NCBI GenBank assembly: GCA_030053945.1
Contig: JASGCW010000027.1
Coordinates: 1-34,738 of the forward strand
Origin: Limnohabitans sp.
GTDB taxonomy: Bacteria > Bacteroidota > Bacteroidia > Flavobacteriales > Flavobacteriaceae
Direction of reading: 5' to 3'
Length of the DNA: 34,738 nucleotides
Below are positions 27,011-33,518 of this stretch, piece after piece (position 1 is the stretch's first letter; the number at the start of each line of letters is the position of its first letter). The translations under genes were made by a program, and so were the position numbers. Below the pieces are notes generated by a model. That model was not told the origin of the DNA and made no database searches. It saw nothing but the letters and a program-made list of their open reading frames with translations.

Positions 27011-27336
27011 AACAATTCTAATTGCGTAGGTTGAGGTTGTTTAGCTACTTCGGCCTTGCCCCAAAAGTTTTGAATATTGCCAAACTGCTTGTCGGTTATT
27101 CGCAATACACTTACTTTTCCCAGGGGTGGTAATAGCCTATGAATCCGTTTTTCGTGTACATCGGCACTTTCACTACTGGCACAATGACGAACATATACAG
27201 AGTATTGCATCATACTGAATCCGTCTTTTAGAAGATTATTTCTAAATCCAGACGCATTTTTGCGATCTTTTTTAGTATCTGTAGGCAAATCAAAAAATAC
27301 AAATAGCCACATAATCCGATAACCATTTAAATCCAT
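27007..27336 (-). CDS. cas2: CRISPR-associated endoribonuclease/adaptation protein Cas2
   Basis: 109 aa. Ferredoxin-like Cas2 with the first-strand Asp at residue 16 (WLFVFFDLPTD), RNNLLKDGFSMMQYSVYVRH and the typical II-C ending QLELF. Cas2 bridges two Cas1 dimers in the spacer-integration complex. Its start overlaps the cas1 3' end by 10 bases, so the two are translated together. Its 3' end overlaps the RAYT stop. Confidence 0.95.
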   Translation of the reverse strand: MDLNGYRIMWLFVFFDLPTDTKKDRKNASGFRNNLLKDGFSMMQYSVYVRHCASSESADVHEKRIHRLLPPLGKVSVLRITDKQFGNIQNFWGKAEVAKQPQPTQLELF

Positions 27337-28238
27337 AATTTTGGGTATTTAATTTTTTTCCTTTCGCCATTATAGCATTGCTGTAAGGAACTGGCTGTTT
27401 TTTGTAAACCTACCATTAGCGGACTTTTCTCGTCTTTAAAATAAACAGTCCTTGTGAGTACTTGAAGCAATTCTTTTTTTATTGCGGTGGTTAGTTCTTG
27501 TTCTTCAAATTCTTGTGTCAAATAATAGACTAACTCATCTACTATAGGTCTAAAAGGTTCCATAATATCATCAGCTAGAGCAAAAGCATTGTACTTACTT
27601 TTATGATGAATGCCAAGGGTGTTCAACAATCCGCTTCCTGATAAGGCTCTTGCAGTAGCTGCTCGTAATAAGGCATAGCCATAATTTAAGAAGTTATTAG
27701 GATAATCGCCAAAGCGCTCTCTTTTAAAATTAGTTTGCTTCGCCAGTTCGCTTATGCGCGTATCAAAAAAAGATTTCCAATATTGACTAGCTGCAACTGC
27801 TTCCATATTAGTGGAATCTCCACTTACTACTTTTGAAACTAAAAAAGCGAATTGATTTTTCTTCCCAGTTATTTTTTCTAATAAAATTCCTTGATTGGTT
27901 ATTTTTTCAACAATTGTTTGTTGCCAAAGTTGTTTTTTTAATGGTAAACTAGCATCAATTTGGGCTTTGAAAATCTCTTGTTGGATATGATGACTGTTTA
28001 GATTCAAGAACATACCGTTAGGTAAATGTGTTGCATTGCAAATAATTACTGCACAATTATTTTCAATTAAAGAATTTAGTGCAGGAAGGCTTATGTAAAT
28101 CTCCTGGTTTTCAAGAACTAAAAAACCGATATCTTCAATAGGTACAGCTCCTTCACGTATATCACTTTTTATTATGAGTTGATTGTTTTTTGTCAGAATA
28201 GAAGATTTGTTCTCAATAAAAATGGTTTTTTTTAACAT
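27327..28238 (-). CDS. cas1: CRISPR-associated integrase Cas1, type II
   Basis: 303 aa. Metal-binding residues are recognisable: E146 (TNMEAVAASQYW), H211/H212 (LGIHHKSKYNAFALADDI) and D223/D224 with E227 (DDIMEPFRP). It inserts new spacers at the leader-proximal repeat with Cas2. It is the first gene of a cas1-cas2 operon on the minus strand, about 1.1-2 kb beyond the array end. The predicted -7 box (28252-28259) is only 14 bases from the start, so the mRNA leader would be very short. Confidence 0.97.
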   Translation of the reverse strand: MLKKTIFIENKSSILTKNNQLIIKSDIREGAVPIEDIGFLVLENQEIYISLPALNSLIENNCAVIICNATHLPNGMFLNLNSHHIQQEIFKAQIDASLPLKKQLWQQTIVEKITNQGILLEKITGKKNQFAFLVSKVVSGDSTNMEAVAASQYWKSFFDTRISELAKQTNFKRERFGDYPNNFLNYGYALLRAATARALSGSGLLNTLGIHHKSKYNAFALADDIMEPFRPIVDELVYYLTQEFEEQELTTAIKKELLQVLTRTVYFKDEKSPLMVGLQKTASSLQQCYNGERKKIKYPKLWI

Positions 28239-28251
28239 ACTTATTTTTCAA

Positions 28252-28325
28252 TAAATTTACCTTTTGTATAAACATCCCTTTTACGGTTTTCCGTAAAAAA
28301 ATACTTTTAACATCATTTACATTTG
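28252..28325. promoter_or_regulatory. Bidirectional promoter with palindromic operator (site 3): cas1-cas2 and DNase pair
   Basis: Perfect palindrome TTACGG-TTTT-CCGTAA (28281-28296). Rightwards, the perfect -7 box TACATTTG starts at 28318, 22 positions from the edge. Leftwards, the minus-strand box TAAATTTA (28259-28252; 5 of 6 fixed positions) also starts 22 positions from the edge and serves cas1. The layout is the same as at the tracrRNA/cas9 site. Confidence 0.65.
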
Positions 28326-28338
28326 GGAAAAAATGATA

Positions 28339-28587
28339 ATGAGAATACTAATTAAATATTTGCTAATTTCTTTATTCTGTAATTTAAGTGCTTGCAAGAA
28401 AGAACAGAAAAAACTATCTCTTTTAAGTGATGAGAAGTATGTTTATATTTGTGGGAATACAGGAGCGGCACGATATCATTACTCTTCCAGTTGTAGAGGT
28501 CTAAGATCCTGTGATCATGAAGTGGTAAAAACTACAGTAGGTAAAGCTCAGGGATTAGGATTAACTATTTGTAGCTGGGAAGATTGA
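28339..28587 (+). CDS. Small lipoprotein with YHYSSSCRGL motif
   Basis: 82 aa from the ATG at 28339; another ATG at 28333 is also possible. Lipoprotein signal LLISLFCNLSAC. The mature part VYICGNTGAARYHYSSSCRG, then LRSCDHEVVKTT and a Cys/Trp-Glu end (TICSWED), looks like a conserved small Cys/His family I have seen next to secreted nucleases; function unknown. It lies 2 bases before the DNase-like gene and shares its promoter. Confidence 0.65.
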   Translation: MRILIKYLLISLFCNLSACKKEQKKLSLLSDEKYVYICGNTGAARYHYSSSCRGLRSCDHEVVKTTVGKAQGLGLTICSWED

Positions 28588-28589
28588 TA

Positions 28590-29411
28590 ATGAATACACT
28601 ATTTAGATTTTTTATTTTATGCTTTTTTGTTGTAGTAAAGCTTCAGGCGCAAATTACTATTTGCTCTTGGAATATTGAAAATATTGGGAAATCTAAATCT
28701 GATGAAGATATAAATTTCATAGCAAATACTGTTCGCAATTATGATGTAGTTGCTATACAAGAAGTAGTTGCTGGTTATGGCGGTGTTCAAGCCATTGCAA
28801 AATTAGCAGACGAACTAAATCGTAAAGGAGCTAGATGGGATTATACAGTTAGTAATCCTACTACAAGTAGTTCCTATAAGACAGAACGCTATGCTTTTTT
28901 ATGGAAAACCCATAGAGTCAAAATAAAAAAAACACCTTGGCTTGAAGAAAAGTATAAATTAGAGATAGATAGAGAACCTTTTTATGCCACTTTTATGGCA
29001 TACGGAAAAGAGTTTACTTTAGTTAATTTTCATGCTATTACTAAAGAAAAACAGCCTGAGAGAGAAATTAAATATTTTAAGTTTTTACCACAATTATATC
29101 CAGATTTGAATCTTATTTTTCTTGGAGATTTCAATTGTCCACAATCACATACTGTTTTTAATCCCTTAAAAAGTATGGGTTTCGATTCGGTTTTTAAAAA
29201 TCAGAAGACCTCCCTAAAAAAAAGCTGTAGCAACGATACATGTTTAGCCTCTGAGTTTGATAATATTTGGTATGATACTAACAAGATAGAAGTGCTAGAT
29301 ACTAGAGCTATAAAATTTTATGAAAGTTTTGAGAGTTTAGAAAAAGCTCGCTCAATCTCAGATCATATCCCAATAATGACTGTAATTAATTTTATATCAA
29401 ATAGACGCTAA
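28590..29411 (+). CDS. Secreted endonuclease/exonuclease/phosphatase (DNase-I-like) protein
   Basis: 273 aa from the ATG at 28590. Signal peptide MNTLFRFFILCFFVVVKLQA. EEP-fold motifs: ICSWNIENIG, VVAIQEVV (catalytic Glu), AFLWKTHRV, LVNFHAITKEKQPEREIKYF, LIFLGDFNCP (Asp/Asn) and SDHIPIM (catalytic Asp-His). Probably an exported DNase that degrades extracellular DNA or takes part in nucleotide/phosphate scavenging. It is co-transcribed with the preceding lipoprotein and, by shared operator, co-regulated with cas1-cas2 and cas9. Confidence 0.88.
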   Translation: MNTLFRFFILCFFVVVKLQAQITICSWNIENIGKSKSDEDINFIANTVRNYDVVAIQEVVAGYGGVQAIAKLADELNRKGARWDYTVSNPTTSSSYKTERYAFLWKTHRVKIKKTPWLEEKYKLEIDREPFYATFMAYGKEFTLVNFHAITKEKQPEREIKYFKFLPQLYPDLNLIFLGDFNCPQSHTVFNPLKSMGFDSVFKNQKTSLKKSCSNDTCLASEFDNIWYDTNKIEVLDTRAIKFYESFESLEKARSISDHIPIMTVINFISNRR

Positions 29412-29546
29412 GATAACCTAAACCACTTGTTTATTTTATTGAAATTAGCTCTGAAAATAATCATATAACCCATCTGTAATGTTGGTTTTATTAAAATTTC
29501 TCTTGAAAAGAACTTTACATCCTTAGATTATTGTATAAATCTGTTA

Positions 29547-29627
29547 GGTGATTTCGAGTACCTCTGGTGATTTCGAGAACCTCAATCACCATAGGCTCTC
29601 GAAGGTGGCTGAGGCTCTCGAAGCCAC
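29547..29627. repeat. REP-like paired repeats
   Basis: Two 18-bp copies GGTGATTTCGAGWACCTC (29547-29564, 29566-29583; 19-bp period) are followed by two copies of AGGCTCTCGAAG (29593-29604, 29612-29623; 19-bp period). GGTGATT/AATCACC and GTGGCT/AGCCAC give dyad symmetry. Typical of intergenic REP-like elements in flavobacteria. 29412-29546 otherwise holds nothing I can identify. Confidence 0.65.
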
Positions 29628-29654
29628 AAAAAAAGAGTGTCATCACTGACACTC
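29628..29654 (-). terminator. Terminator of the minus-strand gene 29663-30076
   Basis: GAGTGTCA (29635-29642) pairs perfectly with TGACACTC (29647-29654). On the minus strand it is followed by seven T residues (A run 29628-29634). Confidence 0.85.
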
Positions 29655-29662
29655 TCATTTCC

Positions 29663-30076
29663 TTATGGTAAGGTAGCCTTATGGGCGTTGACACCTGTTA
29701 TAAAAGCATCTACTTCGGTGAGTTCCTTATTTATTCGTTCCAAGTCCAACTCTTTTTCTAGCAACGCCACAGTTCCATAACTCTCTTTGCGGTTTTCTAG
29801 TAAAAACTTTTTGTACTCTAAACGCACCTTGCGCTTTACCTCTGCTTCTTTTGTAGGTCCATCAGGTAGTACATTGATAACGGTTGTTACCGCTGTAATT
29901 TCTGCCAAGACTCCTTGCAAAACAGCATCAATCTCTACAGAGGTACTACTGTAATTTGTGGTAAGTCGCTCTACCGAAGTTTTTTTGAAAGCTAAATCTG
30001 CTTTTTCTTTTTCTGCCCATGTTAATAACACATCACAATCTGCTTTTTGTGTTATTTTGTTAAATGAATAATTCAT
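29663..30076 (-). CDS. Conserved-looking helical protein of unknown function
   Basis: 137 aa, no signal peptide or TM. Mostly helical and charged; begins MNYSFNKITQKADCDVLLTW and ends in a helix ELTEVDAFITGVNAHK. It resembles small flavobacterial hypothetical proteins with an N-terminal 'F..IT...DCD.LL..A..EK..L..K' pattern, but I can name no function. Single gene with its own terminator. Confidence 0.6.
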   Translation of the reverse strand: MNYSFNKITQKADCDVLLTWAEKEKADLAFKKTSVERLTTNYSSTSVEIDAVLQGVLAEITAVTTVINVLPDGPTKEAEVKRKVRLEYKKFLLENRKESYGTVALLEKELDLERINKELTEVDAFITGVNAHKATLP

Positions 30077-30544
30077 TGTTTTAAAATTTTATAGTTATAC
30101 AATAGGTGATAGTTACTAGGAGATGGAAGGAGGGAAGAAGGAAGTGGGAAGAATGTACTGTGAGGTTATTTTCAATACTATAGAACCTAAATAAAAAAGT
30201 TACTAACTTCTTCTTTTCAAAACTTTGAATCCCTGCTACTAACTCTAAGCAGTTACACGCTATGTAAGAAATAACAAACAAAATGCCGAAATTAGAGGCT
30301 ACAAATGAATTTAGGAGAAGTTTAACGTTTTGTAAGAAAAAACATAAACTATCGTTAAAAACTATACGAAATCATTGGGCGCTACGTTATTAAAGGATTT
30401 GTAACTATACAGCTAATAAATGAGAATCCCGAAGCTTTGGCATAAAAAATATTACAATTTAGAGTTTCATAATTTTGAATCATTTAAATATTGAGATTTA
30501 TTTGTTATTTGTTTTTTGTTATTTATATAACTTGCTCTGAATAG
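30077..30544. other. Intergenic region without a recognised gene
   Basis: AT-rich spacer with a purine-rich stretch at about 30119-30155 (GGAAGGAGGGAAGAAGGAAG). A 66-codon minus-strand open frame at 30081-30281 has no convincing coding character. No clear RNA gene or promoter is seen. Confidence 0.5.
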
Positions 30545-31066
30545 TTACAGTGATTTTAACTTTTCAGTTAAAGACATATATTGATAGTGTAACGTTTCTT
30601 TTTTCAATAATAATTGTGTCAAATACTTTTCTGAGTATTTTTTAAGTTGCTTGTCCACCCTATTTTGTATCGTACTTAATACAAGATCAGTATCATTATA
30701 AGTGTCAGAATGTTTTAATTCGTTTATGAATTGTAATGCGGCAAAACTTTGCTCACGTATTTTTGTAGCAACTGTAATTTTTTGCTCCACTAATTGTATT
30801 TGATGAGTTAAAATGTGAAGTGATTTCTCTAGTTCCTGAATGGTCTCTTTCTTTTCGGTAGCAATTATTTTAGCTACTGTTTTGCTATTTGATTTTACTT
30901 TTTTGGCAGACGACAAAAGTTCGACAAGCTTAATTTTAGCTGCCTTGGGTAAATCTCTTTGACCTACTTCATACATAGACCACTGTGAACGGCTAATACC
31001 TAATAATGTAGCAACCTCTTCTTGAGTTAGTCCTAATATTGATTTTATATTGTTTCCTTTTTTCAT
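30545..31066 (-). CDS. XRE-family transcriptional regulator with long C-terminal coiled coil
   Basis: 173 aa from the ATG at 31066; the frame extends to 31111 but that part is Cys/Phe-rich and unlike a start. Residues ~10-50 are an HTH_3/XRE domain (LGLTQEEVATLLGISRSQWS). The C-terminal two thirds is coiled coil. The gene is preceded by four 41-bp-spaced repeats that may be its binding sites. Target genes unknown. Confidence 0.75.
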   Translation of the reverse strand: MKKGNNIKSILGLTQEEVATLLGISRSQWSMYEVGQRDLPKAAKIKLVELLSSAKKVKSNSKTVAKIIATEKKETIQELEKSLHILTHQIQLVEQKITVATKIREQSFAALQFINELKHSDTYNDTDLVLSTIQNRVDKQLKKYSEKYLTQLLLKKETLHYQYMSLTEKLKSL

Positions 31067-31102
31067 CAAATTAATGTTGTAACAAAAAAATTTACACAAA
31101 TA

Positions 31103-31250
31103 TTTTGCCACACTTTAGCGTTGCAAATTTTTTATTTTAATTTTTTTGCTTCGCTTTACTGTTGCATTTTTTTCTGTTTGATTTTTTTGCTTCTCTGTTT
31201 TGTAATTTTTTTTTCATTTCAATTTTTTTGCCACACTTTTTGTGAATTTA
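31103..31250. repeat. Four imperfect repeats with exact 41-bp period upstream of the XRE gene
   Basis: The core TTTTGC occurs with its GC at 31107, 31148, 31189 and 31230, exactly 41 bp apart each time. Copies 1 and 4 share TTTTGCCACACTTT; copies 2 and 3 share TTTTTTTGCTTC; copies 1 and 2 share GTTGCA at the same distance. AT-rich filler lies between. 31251-31365 beyond it holds a few CAGT-type repeats and no gene. Confidence 0.75.
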
Positions 31251-31289
31251 GAATTTGAGTTGGAAGATGGGTGATGGGTGTTGAGTTAT

Positions 31290-31325
31290 CAGTGTGTCAG
31301 TATTCAGTCGCAGTGTTCAGTTTGG
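31290..31325 (+). repeat. Short CAGT-type simple repeat
   Basis: Contains CAGTGTGTCAGTATTCAGTC then GCAGTGTTCAGT: the same GTTCAGT/CGCAGT words as the larger arrays at 33175-33362 and 34542-34738. Confidence 0.7.
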
Positions 31326-31367
31326 TAAACCTGAAACCTGAAACTTTCAAACAAAAATTAACAAATT

Positions 31368-31413
31368 ATACGGAAAAACCGTAACAGTTAAAATTTATTT
31401 CTTGTTACTTTTA
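31368..31413 (+). promoter_or_regulatory. Palindromic operator (site 4) plus promoter of the 31516 gene group
   Basis: Palindrome ATACGG-AAAAA-CCGTAA (31368-31384), with a 5-base centre instead of 4. The -7-like box TACTTTTA (5 of 6 fixed positions) starts at 31406, again 22 positions past the right edge. The leader to the ATG at 31516 would be about 100 nt. No matching box is present on the minus side. Confidence 0.55.
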
Positions 31414-31515
31414 TCCCCAAATACTGTATTTATACAAACGGATAAATAAGTGTTTAATAATTCAAACTTATATAAGATTGTTTATTTTAGTAGAGTCAAT
31501 TTAAAATTATAAGTT

Positions 31516-31728
31516 ATGAAAAAAGTTTTTTTGCTGGCAGGAATGCTGGCAGTGTGTACCTCGTGTACGTATGAAGATGTGGTGAATTATTTAACTGGAA
31601 AAGAAAATAATTTGACGCAGGAAGAGAAAGACAAAGTAAATCAAGAATCATCTTCTGGCAGTTATATTCAGGAATTATCAAGGACAGAAGTAGATCACGA
31701 TAGAGGAAATGGAAGACCAACACCTTAA
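31516..31728 (+). CDS. 70-aa lipoprotein of unknown function
   Basis: Lipoprotein signal MKKVFLLAGMLAVCTSC, then YEDVVNYLTGKENNLTQEEK and a hydrophilic tail ending RGNGRPTP. Similar in size and layout (short acidic body, Gly/Pro tail) to the 71-aa lipoprotein at 8338, though sequence similarity is not evident. It lies under operator site 4 and 6 bases before the next gene, so it heads a small operon. Confidence 0.6.
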   Translation: MKKVFLLAGMLAVCTSCTYEDVVNYLTGKENNLTQEEKDKVNQESSSGSYIQELSRTEVDHDRGNGRPTP

Positions 31729-31734
31729 TTTAAA

Positions 31735-32181
31735 ATGAAAAACAGAATATTTATTTCATTATTAGTTATTTCATCAGCATTTATTTTAATCGCTGATGAT
31801 TTAATTTTTAAAAAATTTGGGATTGAGTTTTCGAATAATTTTGGATACTCTAACACACCTAATTTTATATACAGCATTTCACAATCTATAAGTAGTATAT
31901 TACTATTAGGTACTTTTTTAACTAAAAGTAAACCCTATAAAATAGCTTACTTATTTGTTGTATATGTACAACTATTACAATTGTCTTGGGTTTTTTTTAG
32001 TAATGATTACAATTCATACAAATATTTTAATATCGGAGCATTTGGTTTTACAATTTTGTTTGCGCTTTTAATTATTGTTATAAATAAAGCTATCAAAGAT
32101 GAAAAATCAAAGACTCAACAAATAGACTATTTAAAATCAATGATTGAGTTGCAAATTATTTTAAGAGATAAAAGGAAATAA
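31735..32181 (+). CDS. Small integral membrane protein, about four TM segments
   Basis: 148 aa. Hydrophobic segments at ~4-22, ~45-62, ~70-88 and ~97-117, then a charged C-terminal helix (KAIKDEKSKTQQIDYLKSMI). No motif recognised. Co-directional with the lipoprotein upstream and the 64-aa gene downstream, with gaps of 6 and 4 bases. Confidence 0.6.
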   Translation: MKNRIFISLLVISSAFILIADDLIFKKFGIEFSNNFGYSNTPNFIYSISQSISSILLLGTFLTKSKPYKIAYLFVVYVQLLQLSWVFFSNDYNSYKYFNIGAFGFTILFALLIIVINKAIKDEKSKTQQIDYLKSMIELQIILRDKRK

Positions 32182-32185
32182 TCAA

Positions 32186-32380
32186 GTGAATAGAAATAAT
32201 CCTAATTTATATCTAAAATTACTTATCTTGGCTAAAGAAGCGAAGGAAAAATATATTGCTGGAGAAATCACTTATGAAGAATTACACGAGATTGCTACAC
32301 AATTATTATTAGAAGGTCAAGAAGACGATAATGAAGATAGAGATAGTTTTTATGATAGCATTATAAAGAGTTTGATGTGA
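32186..32380 (+). CDS. Small acidic cytoplasmic protein, GTG start
   Basis: 64 aa starting from GTG at 32186, four bases after the membrane-protein stop; no ATG is available near the start. Helical and acidic (EGQEDDNEDRDSFYDSI). Function unknown. The tight spacing supports translation with the gene before it. Converges with the XRE gene at 32386. Confidence 0.5.
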   Translation: MNRNNPNLYLKLLILAKEAKEKYIAGEITYEELHEIATQLLLEGQEDDNEDRDSFYDSIIKSLM

Positions 32381-32385
32381 ACAGT

Positions 32386-32889
32386 TTATTTTTTTAATTC
32401 AGATATTTTTTTATTTTTCTCTAATAATTCTTTTATTTCTTCCATTTCTGCAAGAAATGCATTTTTAGTTACTATTTTATGGATGTCATTAATTTGAGAG
32501 TTAGTAATATTATTAAGACTTTTCATTATCTCAATGCTATCTTTATAAAATGAAAGCTGTTCCTTTAATTCAGCTATAATGTTTTTTTGCTCTGATATTA
32601 TATTTAGTAACGTATCTGTTGCGTAGTCTGCCATAAGGGTTAATTTTTTTTCTTCAATTTGAGGATGTTGATCAAATATTCTAATTATGTCACCTCCATT
32701 TATTAACCAATCAAAATCAACACATATAATTTTAGATATTTTCTCTAATTTTATTAAATCAGGCTTCCCTTTATTTTTCATATAATTATTAACAGTAGTT
32801 GCGTGTATCTTAGTCATAAGACTAACTTTGTTAGCGTTTAAGCCTTTGATATTAATAGCATATGTTAATCTTTCTCCTATTGAGTTCAT
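32386..32889 (-). CDS. CI-like XRE repressor
   Basis: 167 aa. N-terminal HTH (residues ~1-65): IGERLTYAINIKGLNANKVS, KIHATTVNNYMKNKGKPDLI and FDWLINGG, typical of phage/ICE-type repressors. The C-terminal part is coiled coil, without a LexA-type peptidase. Its minus-strand -7 box TAGTTTTG (32926-32919) is perfect. It shares an operator region with the divergent small membrane gene and probably represses one or both. Confidence 0.75.
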   Translation of the reverse strand: MNSIGERLTYAINIKGLNANKVSLMTKIHATTVNNYMKNKGKPDLIKLEKISKIICVDFDWLINGGDIIRIFDQHPQIEEKKLTLMADYATDTLLNIISEQKNIIAELKEQLSFYKDSIEIMKSLNNITNSQINDIHKIVTKNAFLAEMEEIKELLEKNKKISELKK

Positions 32890-32918
32890 CTATAAACTTT
32901 AAAGAATTATATTTTTTT

Positions 32919-32970
32919 CAAAACTATATCTAAAATTATTTTTTTATCTAAAAATAGATATTTATATTTG
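32919..32970. promoter_or_regulatory. Divergent promoters with palindromic operator of the XRE repressor
   Basis: Palindrome TATCTA-AAAA-TAGATA (32945-32960) and a further half-site TATCTA (32927-32932) lie between a perfect minus-strand -7 box (32926-32919, TAGTTTTG) and a perfect plus-strand -7 box (32963-32970, TATATTTG). Confidence 0.65.
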
Positions 32971-33009
32971 CTTATGAATCACAACAAAAATAAACAAAAT
33001 AAAAAACAT

Positions 33010-33174
33010 ATGGGAACTTTAATCACCGCCTTATTTTTATTGCTCTTTATACAGGAGCTAAAACTATTCGTTGAACAAATGGTTTATGCAGATACTAAGA
33101 CAGATGTATCAAACTTTTTCGGAATCTTTATATCGTTTGTCGGACTGATAACTTCGTTTGTTGAGTATTGGTAG
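33010..33174 (+). CDS. Very small membrane protein divergent from the XRE repressor
   Basis: 54 aa from the ATG at 33010. An ATG at 32974 would give a longer form but lies only 4 bases after the -7 box, too close for a normal start. Hydrophobic helix LITALFLLLFI near the N-terminus and a second one (FFGIFISFVGLITSFV) at the C-terminus. Function unknown; the repressor/small-membrane-peptide pairing is also seen in toxin-antitoxin and mobile-element control regions (inference). Confidence 0.45.
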   Translation: MGTLITALFLLLFIQELKLFVEQMVYADTKTDVSNFFGIFISFVGLITSFVEYW

Positions 33175-33362
33175 TCGCTGTCGCAGTGTTCAGTGTTCAG
33201 TGCTCAGTCACAGTACTCAGTCGTAGTTTTTAGTGTTCAAATTGAACTTGAAACCTTAAACTTGAAAACCCTTCTTATAATTTTAAATTGACACTTATGA
33301 ATTTAGAAGCGTGTTCAGTGTTCAGTGTTCAGTCGCAGTGCTCAGTCACAGTGTTCAGTGCT
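33175..33362 (+). repeat. Interspersed CAGT-type simple repeats
   Basis: Clusters of GTTCAGT, GCTCAGT, CGCAGT and CACAGT at 33180-33230 and 33311-33362, separated by AT-rich DNA. No gene is seen from 33175 to 33518. Confidence 0.75.
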
Positions 33363-33408
33363 GCGACACTTCGAGAGCCACTTCGACAGGCTCAGTGTGA
33401 CACTCAGT
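33363..33408. repeat. REP-like element
   Basis: GACACTTCGAGAGCCACTTC followed by GACAGGCTCAGTGTGACACT. The GACACT/AGTGTC-like ends and the TTCGA words resemble dispersed intergenic REP elements. The TCGAGAGCC word is the reverse complement of that in the 29593-29623 repeats. Confidence 0.55.
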
Positions 33409-33518
33409 GCCCGTTCAGCAACCGTCCACTTTTCACTTTTTACTTTTCACTAATCACTATTTACTAATCACTAATCAATAATCACTTTTTACTATTTTTG
33501 CACACAACAAACTAAACA

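Noticed and set aside
30081..30281. 66-codon minus-strand open frame
   Set aside because: No recognisable features or spacing to neighbours; crosses a purine-rich non-coding tract.
31103..31250. Plasmid origin iterons
   Set aside because: No replication protein gene is present and the neighbours look chromosomal; kept only as an unexplained 41-bp repeat.
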